From Stenotrophomonas sp. ASS1 (GTDB lineage: Bacteria > Pseudomonadota > Gammaproteobacteria > Xanthomonadales > Xanthomonadaceae): a DNA stretch of 64,000 bases. Within the stretch, counting starts at the first letter, position 1. The number at the start of each line of letters is the position of its first letter. The translations under genes and the position numbers were made by a program. Location of the stretch: positions 3,368,001 to 3,432,000 of the forward strand of contig NZ_CP031167.1 of the NCBI RefSeq assembly GCF_004346925.1, read 5' to 3'. Positions 43,589 through 51,807 of this stretch are shown one piece after another. The notes under the pieces were generated by a model. That model had not been told where the DNA came from and did not search any database. It worked only from the letters and a program-made list of their open reading frames with translations.

Positions 43589-44548
43589 TCAGCCTCCGAG
43601 CGGCGGCGGCCGCTTGCCGGCGGCCTTGTTGTCCTGGCTGGCCAGCGCCTGCTTCGCCAGTTCGGCCACGCCCGCGATCGAACCGATCACGCCACTGGCC
43701 TCCATCGGCATCAGCACCAGCTTCTGGTTCGGCGAACTGGCCAGCTCCTTGAACGCTTCCACGTACTTCTGCGCGACGAAATAGTTGATCGCCTGCACGT
43801 CACCCTCGGCAATCGCCGCCGACACCACCTTGGTCGCCATCGCTTCGGCCTCGGCCAGGCGCTCGCGCGCCTCGGCATCGCGGAACGCGGCTTCGCGACG
43901 GCCTTCGGCTTCCAGCACGGTGGCCTGCTTCTCGCCATCGGCGCGCAGGATCTCCGACTGCCGTGAACCCTCTGCCTCGAGGATCTGCGCGCGCTTTTCG
44001 CGCTCGGCCTTCATCTGCCGCGCCATCGCATCCAGCAGATCGCGCGGCGGCTGGATGTCGCGGATCTCGATGCGGTTGACCTTCACGCCCCAGGGATTGG
44101 TGGCATGGTCGACCACGCTCAGCAGCTGGGCATTGATCACCTCGCGCTGGCTGAGCGATTCATCCAGATCCATCGAACCGATCACGGTACGGATGTTGGT
44201 CTGCACCAGGGCGATCATCGCCACTTCCAGGTTGGCCACCTCATAGGCGGCCTTGGCGGCATCCAGTACCTGGAAGAACACCACGCCGTCCACGCGCACG
44301 GCGGCGTTGTCCTTGGTGATCACTTCCTGGCTGGGCACGTCCAGCACCTGCTCCATCATGTTCACCTTGCGCCCCACCCCGTACACGATCGGGATCAGGA
44401 AATGCAGGCCGGGGGTCATGGTGTGCGTGTAGCGCCCGAAGCGCTCGACGGTCCACTCGTAGCCCTGGGGCACCATCCGTACTGCCTTGAACAGGATCAC
44501 CACGGCCACGAAGGCCAGTACCACGGTAAAGAACATGGTCGGGAACAT
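43589..44548 (-). CDS. SPFH/band 7 (stomatin-like) membrane protein
   Basis: 319 residues: an N-terminal membrane anchor (MFFTVVLAFVAVVILFKAVRMV), the SPFH domain with PQGYEWTVERFGRYTHTMTPGLHFLIP, and a long coiled coil (MKAEREKRAQILEAEGSRQSEIL). It closely resembles QmcA-type proteins that scaffold membrane domains and interact with proteases such as FtsH. It is the first gene of the pair with nfeD. Confidence 0.94.
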   Translation of the reverse strand: MFPTMFFTVVLAFVAVVILFKAVRMVPQGYEWTVERFGRYTHTMTPGLHFLIPIVYGVGRKVNMMEQVLDVPSQEVITKDNAAVRVDGVVFFQVLDAAKAAYEVANLEVAMIALVQTNIRTVIGSMDLDESLSQREVINAQLLSVVDHATNPWGVKVNRIEIRDIQPPRDLLDAMARQMKAEREKRAQILEAEGSRQSEILRADGEKQATVLEAEGRREAAFRDAEARERLAEAEAMATKVVSAAIAEGDVQAINYFVAQKYVEAFKELASSPNQKLVLMPMEASGVIGSIAGVAELAKQALASQDNKAAGKRPPPLGG

Positions 44549-44614
44549 CTTGCTTTCCTTATCTATGACGTCCAGGCCCCAGCATAGCGCGTGAAGGCCA
44601 CATTCACAGCGGAG

Positions 44615-44917
44615 CTACCAGGGCACGCGCCCGCGCAGGATGTCGGCGAACATCACCCAGTCGCCCATGAACGAGTACAGCGGGTGCTGGAAGGTGGCCG
44701 GGCGGTTCTTCTCGAAGAAGAAATGGCCGACCCAGGCGAAGCTGTAACCGCAGAACAGGGCGGCCAGCAACAGCACCGGCTGCCCGCGCAGGATCGCTGC
44801 AACGACCAGCAGCAGCACGCCGCAGCTGCCGACGAAGTGCAGCCGGCGCGATACCGGGTGGCGGTGCTCGCTGAGATAGAACGGATAGAACTCGCGGAAG
44901 CTGGCGAAGCGGGACAT
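44615..44917 (-). CDS. DUF962 / Mpo1-like membrane protein
   Basis: 100 residues. It begins MSRFASFREFYPFYLSEHRHPVSRRLHFVG, the DUF962 signature with H-R-H and R-R-x-H. Two or more membrane segments and SFAWVGHFFFEKNRPATFQHPLYSFMGDW complete the family pattern. Yeast Mpo1 of this family is an iron-dependent dioxygenase of 2-hydroxy fatty acids; whether the bacterial protein does this is not shown. Start ATG 44917 is the family start; the longer ORF is not supported. Confidence 0.9.
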   Translation of the reverse strand: MSRFASFREFYPFYLSEHRHPVSRRLHFVGSCGVLLLVVAAILRGQPVLLLAALFCGYSFAWVGHFFFEKNRPATFQHPLYSFMGDWVMFADILRGRVPW

Positions 44918-45033
44918 GTGCGTGTTCCGGGGGCCGTGGTCACCGCCATCATGCGCCTTCCCGGGAGGGAAAGCGGCCTGGACGGCGTGGCCGATTCTGA
45001 CAAGGCAGTGCACGATCCGGTGGCGCTGCCTTT

Positions 45034-45167
45034 GTAGCGTCGAGCCATGCTCGATTGGCCCTCCCAGTTGCAGTCGAGCATGGCTCGACGCTACATAAGA
45101 GCGGAAGCGGTCGAGCCTGGCTCGACGCTACAAAAGCCGAAGCGGCCGAGCATGGCTCGACGCTACA
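45034..45167. repeat. Array of four GTAG REP units
   Basis: Four copies of the stem TCGAGC-atg/ctg-GCTCGA with the GTAGCG/CGCTAC head: 45034-45054 in one orientation, then 45073-45094, 45111-45130 and 45147-45166 in the other. Spacers between the last three are 16 bases and similar (AAGCGGAAGCGG, AAGCCGAAGCGG). The TAG of the last head is the stop codon of ynfA. Confidence 0.88.
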
Positions 45168-45492
45168 CCGGGGGCGTGCGCGGCCCGAACATGATCACCG
45201 CCATGCCGGCCAGGCACAGGGCTGCGCCGAACAGGTCCCAGCGGCTGGGGCGGATGCCATCGACCAGCCACAGCCAGAACAGCGCGGTGCCGATGTAGAC
45301 ACCACCGTAGGCCGCATAGACCCGGCCACTGGCGGTCGGGTGCAGGGTCAGCAGCCAGGCGAACAGGGCCAGGCTGGCGGCAGCCGGCAGCAGCAGCCAC
45401 ACGCTGCCGCCCTTGCGCAGCCACAACCACGGCAGGTAGCAGCCGACAATTTCGGCCAGCGCGGTCAGCAGGAACAGCGCGAGCGTCTTCAC
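45163..45492 (-). CDS. ynfA: YnfA-family small membrane protein
   Basis: 109 residues, the normal length of this family (UPF0060). Four membrane segments include [21 protein letters not shown] at the start and [23 protein letters not shown] in the middle; both are family signatures. Some members are described as SMR-like drug transporters. The start is GTG 45492, overlapping the mazG stop as GTGA; the ORF extends further upstream but that part is mazG. The stop codon TAG comes from the GTAG head of a REP element. Confidence 0.9.
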   Translation of the reverse strand: MKTLALFLLTALAEIVGCYLPWLWLRKGGSVWLLLPAAASLALFAWLLTLHPTASGRVYAAYGGVYIGTALFWLWLVDGIRPSRWDLFGAALCLAGMAVIMFGPRTPPV

Positions 45493-46328
45493 GCCTTCTC
45501 CGCCGCCTTGGCGTGCTGCCACAGTGCTTCCTGCGCATCCAGGTCCATCGACGCCAGCGCTCCACCCTGGGCGTCAGCCTGCGCTTCCATCGCACGGAAG
45601 CGGCGTTCGAACTTGTGGTTGGCCCCGCGCAGCGCCGCACCCAGATCGATATCGGCATGGCGTGCCAGGTTGGCGCAGACGAACAGCAGATCGCCCAGCT
45701 CTTCCTGCAGGCGCGCTTTGTTGCCGGCAATATCGCCGCGCTCGAACTCCTCGCGCAGCTCCTGCAGTTCCTCCGCCGCCTTGTCCAGCACCGGCAGCGG
45801 GCCCGGCCAGTCGAAACCGACCTTGGCCGCGCGCGACTGCAGCTTCACTGCCCGCTGCCATTCCGGCAGGCCACGCGAGATGCCGGCCAGCGCGGAAGTG
45901 TCCTGCTCTCCTTTGGCGACTCGCTCGGCGCGCTTGATCGCATCCCAGTTGCGCGTCACCCCGTCGGCGTCATCGACGCTGACATCGGCGAACACGTGCG
46001 GGTGGCGGCGCTGCATCTTGTCGCTGATCGCGCGCGCGACCTCGGCGAAGGCGAAGGCGCCCTGCTCCTCGGCCATGCGCGCATGGAACACCACCTGCAG
46101 CAGCAGGTCGCCCAGCTCATCGCAGAGATCATCCAGGTCGCCACGGTCGATCGCATCGGCCACCTCGTAGGCTTCCTCGATGGTGTACGGCGCGATGGTC
46201 GCGAAGTTCTGTTCCAGGTCCCAGGGGCAGCCGCCCTGCGGATCGCGCAGGCGCGCCATGATCGCCAGCAGGCGTTCCAGTTCGTTGCTGGCTGCACTGC
46301 CGGCGATGGGGGTGTCATGCGCGCTCAT
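45489..46328 (-). CDS. mazG: Nucleoside triphosphate pyrophosphohydrolase
   Basis: 279 residues with two MazG domains. The first has [12 protein letters not shown] and the metal motif [27 protein letters not shown]; the second has [14 protein letters not shown] and [18 protein letters not shown]. It hydrolyses NTPs to NMPs and pyrophosphate, cleaning up non-canonical nucleotides and affecting ppGpp-linked responses. It starts 13 bases after cysQ and overlaps ynfA by 4 bases, in the operon nudE-cysQ-mazG-ynfA. Confidence 0.95.
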   Translation of the reverse strand: MSAHDTPIAGSAASNELERLLAIMARLRDPQGGCPWDLEQNFATIAPYTIEEAYEVADAIDRGDLDDLCDELGDLLLQVVFHARMAEEQGAFAFAEVARAISDKMQRRHPHVFADVSVDDADGVTRNWDAIKRAERVAKGEQDTSALAGISRGLPEWQRAVKLQSRAAKVGFDWPGPLPVLDKAAEELQELREEFERGDIAGNKARLQEELGDLLFVCANLARHADIDLGAALRGANHKFERRFRAMEAQADAQGGALASMDLDAQEALWQHAKAAEKA

Positions 46329-46341
46329 GCGGCCTCCAGGG

Positions 46342-47145
46342 TCAGTCGGACAACCAGTCGCGCCAGGGCAGGCTGGTATCACCAAGGGCAATGAAATCGC
46401 CGTTCAACAGGGTCTCGCGGCGGTTGTAGCGGAACGGCTTGCCGGTCGCCGCCGACAGCACCGCGCCACCGGCGGCGTGCAGCACGCACTGGCCGGCGGC
46501 GGTGTCCCATTCGGAGGTCGGGCCCAGACGCGGATAGACATCCAGACCACCTTCGGCGATCCGGCAGAATTTCAGCGACGAGCCCTGCGCGATGGTCTCG
46601 ATGCGGCCCATGCGCGCCAGCAGCGCCTCGGTTTCCGGTGAGCGGTGCGAGCGGCTGGCGGCAACCCGCAGCGGTGCGGTGGCCGGCGTGCGGGTGCGCA
46701 GCACGGTGTCGTGCAGGCCCTGCCGGCGATAGGCCAGCTCGCCGCGCATGGCATGCCAGACGATGCCCGTCACCGGGGCCAACACCACGCCGAAGGCCGG
46801 TGCGCCCTGGTAGATCAGCGCGATGTTGACGCTGAACTCGCCGTTGCGCTTGACGAACTCACGGGTGCCATCGAGCGGATCGACCAGCCAGTAGGCGCCC
46901 CAGTGGCGGCGCTGCTCCCAGGGTACCTGCGCCGATTCCTCGGACAGGATCGGCAGATCCGGGGTCAGCTGCTGCAGGCCCTGCTCGATGACCTGGTTGG
47001 CGGCCAGGTCGGCGGCGGTGACCGGGCTGTTGTCGTCCTTGAGCTGCACGTCGAAGCCATCGGCATAGACCTGCATGATGGCCTGTCCGGCTTCCTGGGC
47101 AATGGCGATGGCGGTCTCGCGCAGGTCCGTGGTCAGTTTGATCAT
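46342..47145 (-). CDS. cysQ: 3'(2'),5'-bisphosphate nucleotidase
   Basis: 267 residues of the inositol-monophosphatase fold. The lithium-sensitive phosphatase motifs are LSEESAQV, WLVDPLDGTREFVKRNGEFSVNIAL (DPLDGT metal motif) and SEWDTAAGQCVLHAAGG. CysQ removes PAP/PAPS by-products of sulfate assimilation. Its start ATG 47145 overlaps the nudE stop by 4 bases. The ORF is longer upstream but that part is antisense-frame translation of nudE. Confidence 0.95.
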   Translation of the reverse strand: MIKLTTDLRETAIAIAQEAGQAIMQVYADGFDVQLKDDNSPVTAADLAANQVIEQGLQQLTPDLPILSEESAQVPWEQRRHWGAYWLVDPLDGTREFVKRNGEFSVNIALIYQGAPAFGVVLAPVTGIVWHAMRGELAYRRQGLHDTVLRTRTPATAPLRVAASRSHRSPETEALLARMGRIETIAQGSSLKFCRIAEGGLDVYPRLGPTSEWDTAAGQCVLHAAGGAVLSAATGKPFRYNRRETLLNGDFIALGDTSLPWRDWLSD

Positions 47146-47705
47146 CGCAATCCCTGCAGCCACTGGCGGGCAATGAACAGCGCCGCCAGCGAGCGTCCCT
47201 CGGAGAAGTCCTCGCGCAGCATCAGCTGGTCCAACTCGGCCAGCTTCCACGGGACGACTTCCAGCTCTTCCGGCTCGTCGCCGGCCAGCTTTTCCGGGTA
47301 CAGGTCGCGCGCCACCACCAGCCACGACTGGTGGCTCATGTAGGTCGGGGCCAGGGTCATCGCGCGCAGCACGTCCACCCGGCGCGCGCCGTAACCGGCC
47401 TCTTCCTTCAGTTCGCGGTCGGCGGCCTGCTCGGGGGTCTCGCCGGCATCGATCCGGCCCTTGACCAGGCCCAGTTCGTAGCGGTGCATGCCGGCGGCGT
47501 ATTCACGTACCAGCAGCACGGTTTCGTCGTCGAGCATCGGCACCACCACCACCGCGCCATGCCCCCGGCTGACCAGCCGCTCGAAGCGGCGGCGTTCGCC
47601 GTTGGAGAACTCCAGGTCCAGGTGCTGGCGCTGGAAGGGACCGTTCTCCTCATCGGTGATCCGATGGATGATCGGCAAGCGACGGCCGGCACGGTCATCG
47701 TTCAT
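47142..47705 (-). CDS. nudE: NUDIX hydrolase, ADP-compound type
   Basis: 187 residues. The NUDIX box is GRIDAGETPEQAADRELKEEAGY (GX5EX7REUXEEXGU satisfied). The preceding YELGLVKG and following MTLAPTYMSHQSWLVVARDL match NudE, which cleaves ADP-ribose, NADH and Ap3A. It leads the operon with cysQ, mazG and ynfA, all nucleotide-cleaning functions except the last. The promoter must lie in the 77-base gap to the divergent bioA gene. Confidence 0.92.
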   Translation of the reverse strand: MNDDRAGRRLPIIHRITDEENGPFQRQHLDLEFSNGERRRFERLVSRGHGAVVVVPMLDDETVLLVREYAAGMHRYELGLVKGRIDAGETPEQAADRELKEEAGYGARRVDVLRAMTLAPTYMSHQSWLVVARDLYPEKLAGDEPEELEVVPWKLAELDQLMLREDFSEGRSLAALFIARQWLQGLR

Positions 47706-47782
47706 GCGGAATCTCCGCGGCGGCCGGCGCCTGCGCCGGGGCCGATAGAATGTGCAGGCAGCAACATGTTCATGAGCCCGAA

Positions 47783-49174
47783 ATGCTAGCAGACCCAACC
47801 CCCTCCCCGCTGGTCGAGCACTGGCGGCAACGCGACCTCAAGGTGCTGTGGCACCCGTGCACGCAGATGCGCGAGCATCCGCACACCCTGCCACTGGTCC
47901 CGATCGCACGCGGCCAGGGCGCCTGGTTGTTCGACCACGACGGCAACCGCTACCTGGACGCGGTCAGCAGCTGGTGGACCAACCTGTTCGGCCATGCCGA
48001 GCCGCGCATCGGCGGTGCCATTGCCGCCCAGGCCGGGCAGCTGGAACAGGTGATGCTGGCCGGCTTCGGCCACGAGCCGGCGATCACCCTGGCCGAACGC
48101 CTGCTGGCGCTGGCGCCGCGGCAGCCCGGCCGCGAGCCGCTGGCCAAGGTGTTCTACGCCGACAACGGTTCAGCTGGCGTGGAAGTGGCGCTGAAGATGG
48201 CCTTCCAGTATTTCCAGAACCGTGGCGAGCCGCGGCGCACGCGCTTCATCGCACTCGAAAACGGCTACCACGGCGAAACCCTGGGCGCGCTCGCGCTGGG
48301 TGACATCCCGCTGTATCGCCGCGTCTACGCGCCGCTGCTGGCCGAAGGCCTGTTCGCGCCCTCGCCCGACGCTTACCTGGCCGAGCCCGGCCAAAGCGCA
48401 GCCGATCGCGCGCGGCAGGCGGCGGATGGACTGGCCACGCTGTTCGACCAGCATCCGGGCGAGATCTGCGCGGTAATCCTGGAACCTCGTCTGCAGTGCG
48501 CGGGCGGCATGCGCATGCATGACCCGGTGTACCTGCAGCGCGTGCGCGAACTGTGCGATGCCCACGGCGCGTTCATGATCGCCGACGAGATCGCCACCGG
48601 CTTCGGCCGCACCGGCACCCTGTTCGCCTGCGAGCAGGCCGGGGTGATGCCGGACCTGATGTGCCTGTCCAAGGGCCTGACCGGCGGCTTCCTGCCACTG
48701 GCCGCCGTGCTGGCGACGCAGGCACTGTACGACGCCTTCCTCGACGACTCGCGCGAGCGCGCGTTCCTGCACTCGCACAGCTACACCGGCAACCCGCTGG
48801 CCTGCGCGGCCGCGCTGGCGACGCTGGACATCTTCCGCGACGACGATGTGATCGCCCGCAACCGCGGCATCGCCTCGGTGATGGGCACGCTGGCCGCACC
48901 GTTCAGCGACCATCCGCACGTGGCCGACGTGCGCCAGGCCGGCATGGTGGTGGCGTTCGAGCTGTCGCGCGATGGCAACAAGCGCACACCGTTCGACCCG
49001 GCCATGCGGCTGGGCCTGCACGCCTACAAGGCCGCGCTGAAGCGCGGTGTGGTACTGCGTCCGCTGGGCGACGTGCTGTACTGGATGCCACCCTACTGCG
49101 TGGATGACGAACAACTGGAGCTGCTGGCACATACCACGCTGGCGGCGATTGACGAGGCGATTGCATGCGCGTGA
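47783..49174 (+). CDS. bioA: Adenosylmethionine-8-amino-7-oxononanoate aminotransferase
   Basis: 463 residues, fold type I PLP enzyme. Signatures are LWHPCTQMREH at the start, GNRYLDAVSSWWTNLFGH, the glycine loop FYADNGSAGVEVALKMA, NGYHGETLGALALGD, the acid in IADEIATGFGRTG and the PLP lysine in CLSKGLTGGFLP. It makes 7,8-diaminopelargonate from KAPA in biotin synthesis, using S-adenosylmethionine as amino donor. No other bio gene is in the window. It overlaps rsmE by 10 bases. Confidence 0.97.
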   Translation: MLADPTPSPLVEHWRQRDLKVLWHPCTQMREHPHTLPLVPIARGQGAWLFDHDGNRYLDAVSSWWTNLFGHAEPRIGGAIAAQAGQLEQVMLAGFGHEPAITLAERLLALAPRQPGREPLAKVFYADNGSAGVEVALKMAFQYFQNRGEPRRTRFIALENGYHGETLGALALGDIPLYRRVYAPLLAEGLFAPSPDAYLAEPGQSAADRARQAADGLATLFDQHPGEICAVILEPRLQCAGGMRMHDPVYLQRVRELCDAHGAFMIADEIATGFGRTGTLFACEQAGVMPDLMCLSKGLTGGFLPLAAVLATQALYDAFLDDSRERAFLHSHSYTGNPLACAAALATLDIFRDDDVIARNRGIASVMGTLAAPFSDHPHVADVRQAGMVVAFELSRDGNKRTPFDPAMRLGLHAYKAALKRGVVLRPLGDVLYWMPPYCVDDEQLELLAHTTLAAIDEAIACA

Positions 49175-49902
49175 CCCGCTGCCCCATCGACCTGGCGCTG
49201 CACAGCGGCCAGACCGTGACCCTGCCGGAAGAGACCGCCAACCATCTGGTGCGGGTGATGCGCCTGCGCGAGGGCGATACCTGTGTGCTGTTCAACGGCG
49301 ACGGCCATGACTACAGCGCCACGCTGACCGTGGCCGGCAAGCGCGAAGTGCAGGTGCGCATCGACGCCGTGCAGGCCATCGACAACGAATCGCCGCTGGC
49401 GATCACCCTGCTGCAGGGCATCGCCCGTGGCGAGAAGATGGACCTGATCCTGCAGAAAGCCACCGAACTGGGCGTGGCGGCGATCATTCCGGTCAACGCC
49501 GAGCGCACCGAGGTGAAGCTGGATGCAGCACGGGCGGAGAAGCGCGTGGCGCACTGGAACAATGTGGTGACCTCGGCCTGCGGCCAGTCCGGGCGCGCGC
49601 GCATTCCGCAGGTGGGATCCCCGCTGTCGCTGGCGCAGGCGGCAGCGGCGCTGCCGCCCGATACGCTGCGGCTGACCCTGGACCCGCAGGGTGCGCACAG
49701 GCTGTCGACGCTGGACGCCGCGCCTGCCGGGGGCATCGTGATTGCAATCGGTCCGGAAGGGGGGTGGTCGCCACGCGACCGTGATCAACTGGCGGCCGCG
49801 GGCTTCCAGGGCCTGCAGCTGGGACCGCGCATCCTGCGCACGGAAACGGCCGGCCTGGCCGCGATTGCAGCGTTGCAGGCACGGTTGGGGGATCTGGGGT
49901 AA
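49165..49902 (+). CDS. rsmE: 16S rRNA (uracil-1498-N3)-methyltransferase
   Basis: 245 residues. The N-terminal PUA-like part has ANHLVRVMRLREGD; the SPOUT methyltransferase part has KMDLILQKATELGVAAIIPVNAERT and the knot GGIVIAIGPEGGWSPRDRD with LGPRILRTETAGLAAI. It methylates U1498 of 16S rRNA. It overlaps bioA by 10 bases. In P. aeruginosa, as I recall, rsmE and bioA also flank the Pil-Chp genes. Confidence 0.96.
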   Translation: MRVTRCPIDLALHSGQTVTLPEETANHLVRVMRLREGDTCVLFNGDGHDYSATLTVAGKREVQVRIDAVQAIDNESPLAITLLQGIARGEKMDLILQKATELGVAAIIPVNAERTEVKLDAARAEKRVAHWNNVVTSACGQSGRARIPQVGSPLSLAQAAAALPPDTLRLTLDPQGAHRLSTLDAAPAGGIVIAIGPEGGWSPRDRDQLAAAGFQGLQLGPRILRTETAGLAAIAALQARLGDLG

Positions 49903-49915
49903 GGCCCGATTCCTG

Positions 49916-49980
49916 GTAGTGCCGGCCGCTGGCCGGCCTCCACGTAATCATGCGGTTGCCGGCCAGCGGCCGGCACTACC
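49916..49980. repeat. Inverted pair of GTAG REP elements
   Basis: GTAGTGCCGGCCGCTGGCC and its reverse complement ending CACTAC enclose about 20 bases. The arms match the pair at 9451-9516. It lies between the convergent ends of rsmE and chpC. Confidence 0.9.
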
Positions 49981-50005
49981 GGGAACCCGACCGGCGGATG
50001 TCCGA

Positions 50006-50470
50006 TCAGGCCGCCAGCGAATCCAGGGCGGCTTCCAGCGCGTCCAGGTTCGGCAGCAGCGCGCTCTGCTCGCCCAGCAGCACACGCATGTGCACGATGT
50101 CCGGCAGGGTTTCTTCCGAGGCGTCAGCCAGCAGGCCGTCGCGCGGCACCGAAATCAGCTGCGGGAAGTTCTGCGTCAGCAGGGCGTAGTACGGGCGTTG
50201 CGCGTTGCCGCTGAGGGCCTTCAGCACCACCACCTTGTTGTGGCCGCCCACGGCTTCTTCGCCCAGTCCCGAAAGACGTGCGAACGACACCAGCGGCACC
50301 TGCCAGCCATGCCAGCCGATCTCGCCGACCAGCCAGCGCGGCGCACCGGAGACCGGCTGCACCGGCACGCGCGACATCATTTCGGCCACGGTGGCATTGG
50401 GCAGCAGCACGCGCGCGTTGCCGGCCTGGATCAGGACGCCACGGATTTCGTCATTGCTGGCATAGCTCAT
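50006..50470 (-). CDS. chpC: CheW-domain protein, ChpC-like
   Basis: 154 residues with a single CheW-like domain: EIRGVLIQAGNARVLLPNATVAEMM, WLVGEIGWHGWQVPLVSFARL, and KVVVLKALSGNAQRPYYALLTQNFP. In the P. aeruginosa Pil-Chp system ChpC is a second CheW adaptor linking ChpA to receptors. It overlaps the chpB-like gene by 4 bases and is the last gene of the cluster. The symbol rests on position and domain. Confidence 0.82.
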   Translation of the reverse strand: MSYASNDEIRGVLIQAGNARVLLPNATVAEMMSRVPVQPVSGAPRWLVGEIGWHGWQVPLVSFARLSGLGEEAVGGHNKVVVLKALSGNAQRPYYALLTQNFPQLISVPRDGLLADASEETLPDIVHMRVLLGEQSALLPNLDALEAALDSLAA

Positions 50471-51807
50471 GGTGCTTCTCCGTTGTCGTCCTGCTCACCC
50501 CAGCGCGCGGCAATCGCCTGCGCCAGTTCCTGCGGTTCACCGGCCACCATGCCGGCAGCAACCACCGCCGTGGCTGCAGCCGGGTCGTAGCAGCCCTCGC
50601 CCACCTGCCCGGCCACCCATGCACCGGCGGCGGCCAGATCCAGCGCCGGACCAACATGCGCAAGGTCAGCGCCGCTGAGCAGGACCAGCGCGGTGTGGTC
50701 AGCTGGCAGCGCGGCAATCGCAATGCCCTGCGCGTCGCTGACGAAATGCAGGCCGTCACTGGCTGCCTGCACGCCGATGTCATCGGCCAGCACGTGCACT
50801 TCACCCGGAGTTGCACGCTGGCCGGCTTCAGCCAGCTGCACCGGCAACGGCGACACGCGTGCCATCTGCTTGACCAGGTTGCCGTAGCGCCCGCCATCCA
50901 GGCGCATGTGCACCAGGACGGGCACGCTCAGCGAAGGCGGCAGCGCGCCGAGCAGGCGACGCAGCGCATCCGGGCCACCGATGCCGGCCAGCACCAGCAG
51001 CGATCCGGCGCGTGCGCCCACGGGCGCTGCGGCATCCAGATCGACCAGGCTCAGATGACCGGTATCGAAGGAAGGCAGCGGAGCCTCCACGGCAGCGTGG
51101 TGCGGAGCGGTTGCCGAGGCGTCGGCCTCGTCCTCGACCAGCGACCAGGCGGTGTGGTCGAAGGAGACCGGCGGTAGCGGCGGTGCTGCGGACGCGGTCT
51201 CTGCCAGCGACGGCAGTGCGGGGGCCTCCAGCCGCTCAGGCACCACCGGCTGCAAGGCCGCCAGCGCCTGTTCCAGCGCGATCGGTTCGTGCAGCTGTAC
51301 AGGCGGCGAGTACAGAGTGTCAGCGGGGACCTCGTCGGCCCAGCTCAATGCCTGCTCCAGGTGCGGCTGCAGCGCTTCTTCCTGCGGCGCCGGTGGCGGT
51401 GCCGGGTGGCCCGGCTCCAACTGCAGGCTGGGTTCTTCTTCGGCCCCCGGCGGCAACACCTGCTGGTGGCCATGCAGCTTGGCGGACAGATGACGGCCCC
51501 AGCGCTGAGCCTCCCAGCCATCACGACGTGCAGCCAGTTCGGCCTCGTCGAAGACCAGGGTCAGGCCCGGTGCGGACAGCACCGCTTCCAGGCGCTCCAA
51601 GGCGTCCTCGATGGCGGCTTCCAGCGCGATCACCACGAACTGTGGGCGCGCCTCCTGCAGGACCCGCGTCTCCAGCGTGTTGGGATCATCTTCCAGCACC
51701 AGCTGCACATCGGCGTGCGACAACGCCTCACGCAGGCGCTCACGCGCCGCGCCGGGACGGGCCAGCAGGGCCACGGCCGGAGCCGCTTGGGTTTCACTCA
51801 CGGACAC
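50467..51807 (-). CDS. chpB: Degenerate CheB-like protein, ChpB position
   Basis: 446 residues. The first 110 residues look like a receiver fold (VALLARPGAARERLREAL) without the aspartate pocket. A long acidic proline/alanine-rich linker follows (about 115-260). The last 170 residues align by eye with the CheB methylesterase: LVLAGIGGPDALRRLLGALP replaces IGASTGGPEAL, so the catalytic serine is a glycine; VLVHMRLDGGRY keeps HM; the GMGSDG motif with the catalytic aspartate reads SGADLAHVG. It is therefore probably not an active methylesterase. It overlaps chpA by 14 bases and chpC by 4. The symbol is by position and similarity. Confidence 0.78.
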   Translation of the reverse strand: MSVSETQAAPAVALLARPGAARERLREALSHADVQLVLEDDPNTLETRVLQEARPQFVVIALEAAIEDALERLEAVLSAPGLTLVFDEAELAARRDGWEAQRWGRHLSAKLHGHQQVLPPGAEEEPSLQLEPGHPAPPPAPQEEALQPHLEQALSWADEVPADTLYSPPVQLHEPIALEQALAALQPVVPERLEAPALPSLAETASAAPPLPPVSFDHTAWSLVEDEADASATAPHHAAVEAPLPSFDTGHLSLVDLDAAAPVGARAGSLLVLAGIGGPDALRRLLGALPPSLSVPVLVHMRLDGGRYGNLVKQMARVSPLPVQLAEAGQRATPGEVHVLADDIGVQAASDGLHFVSDAQGIAIAALPADHTALVLLSGADLAHVGPALDLAAAGAWVAGQVGEGCYDPAAATAVVAAGMVAGEPQELAQAIAARWGEQDDNGEAP

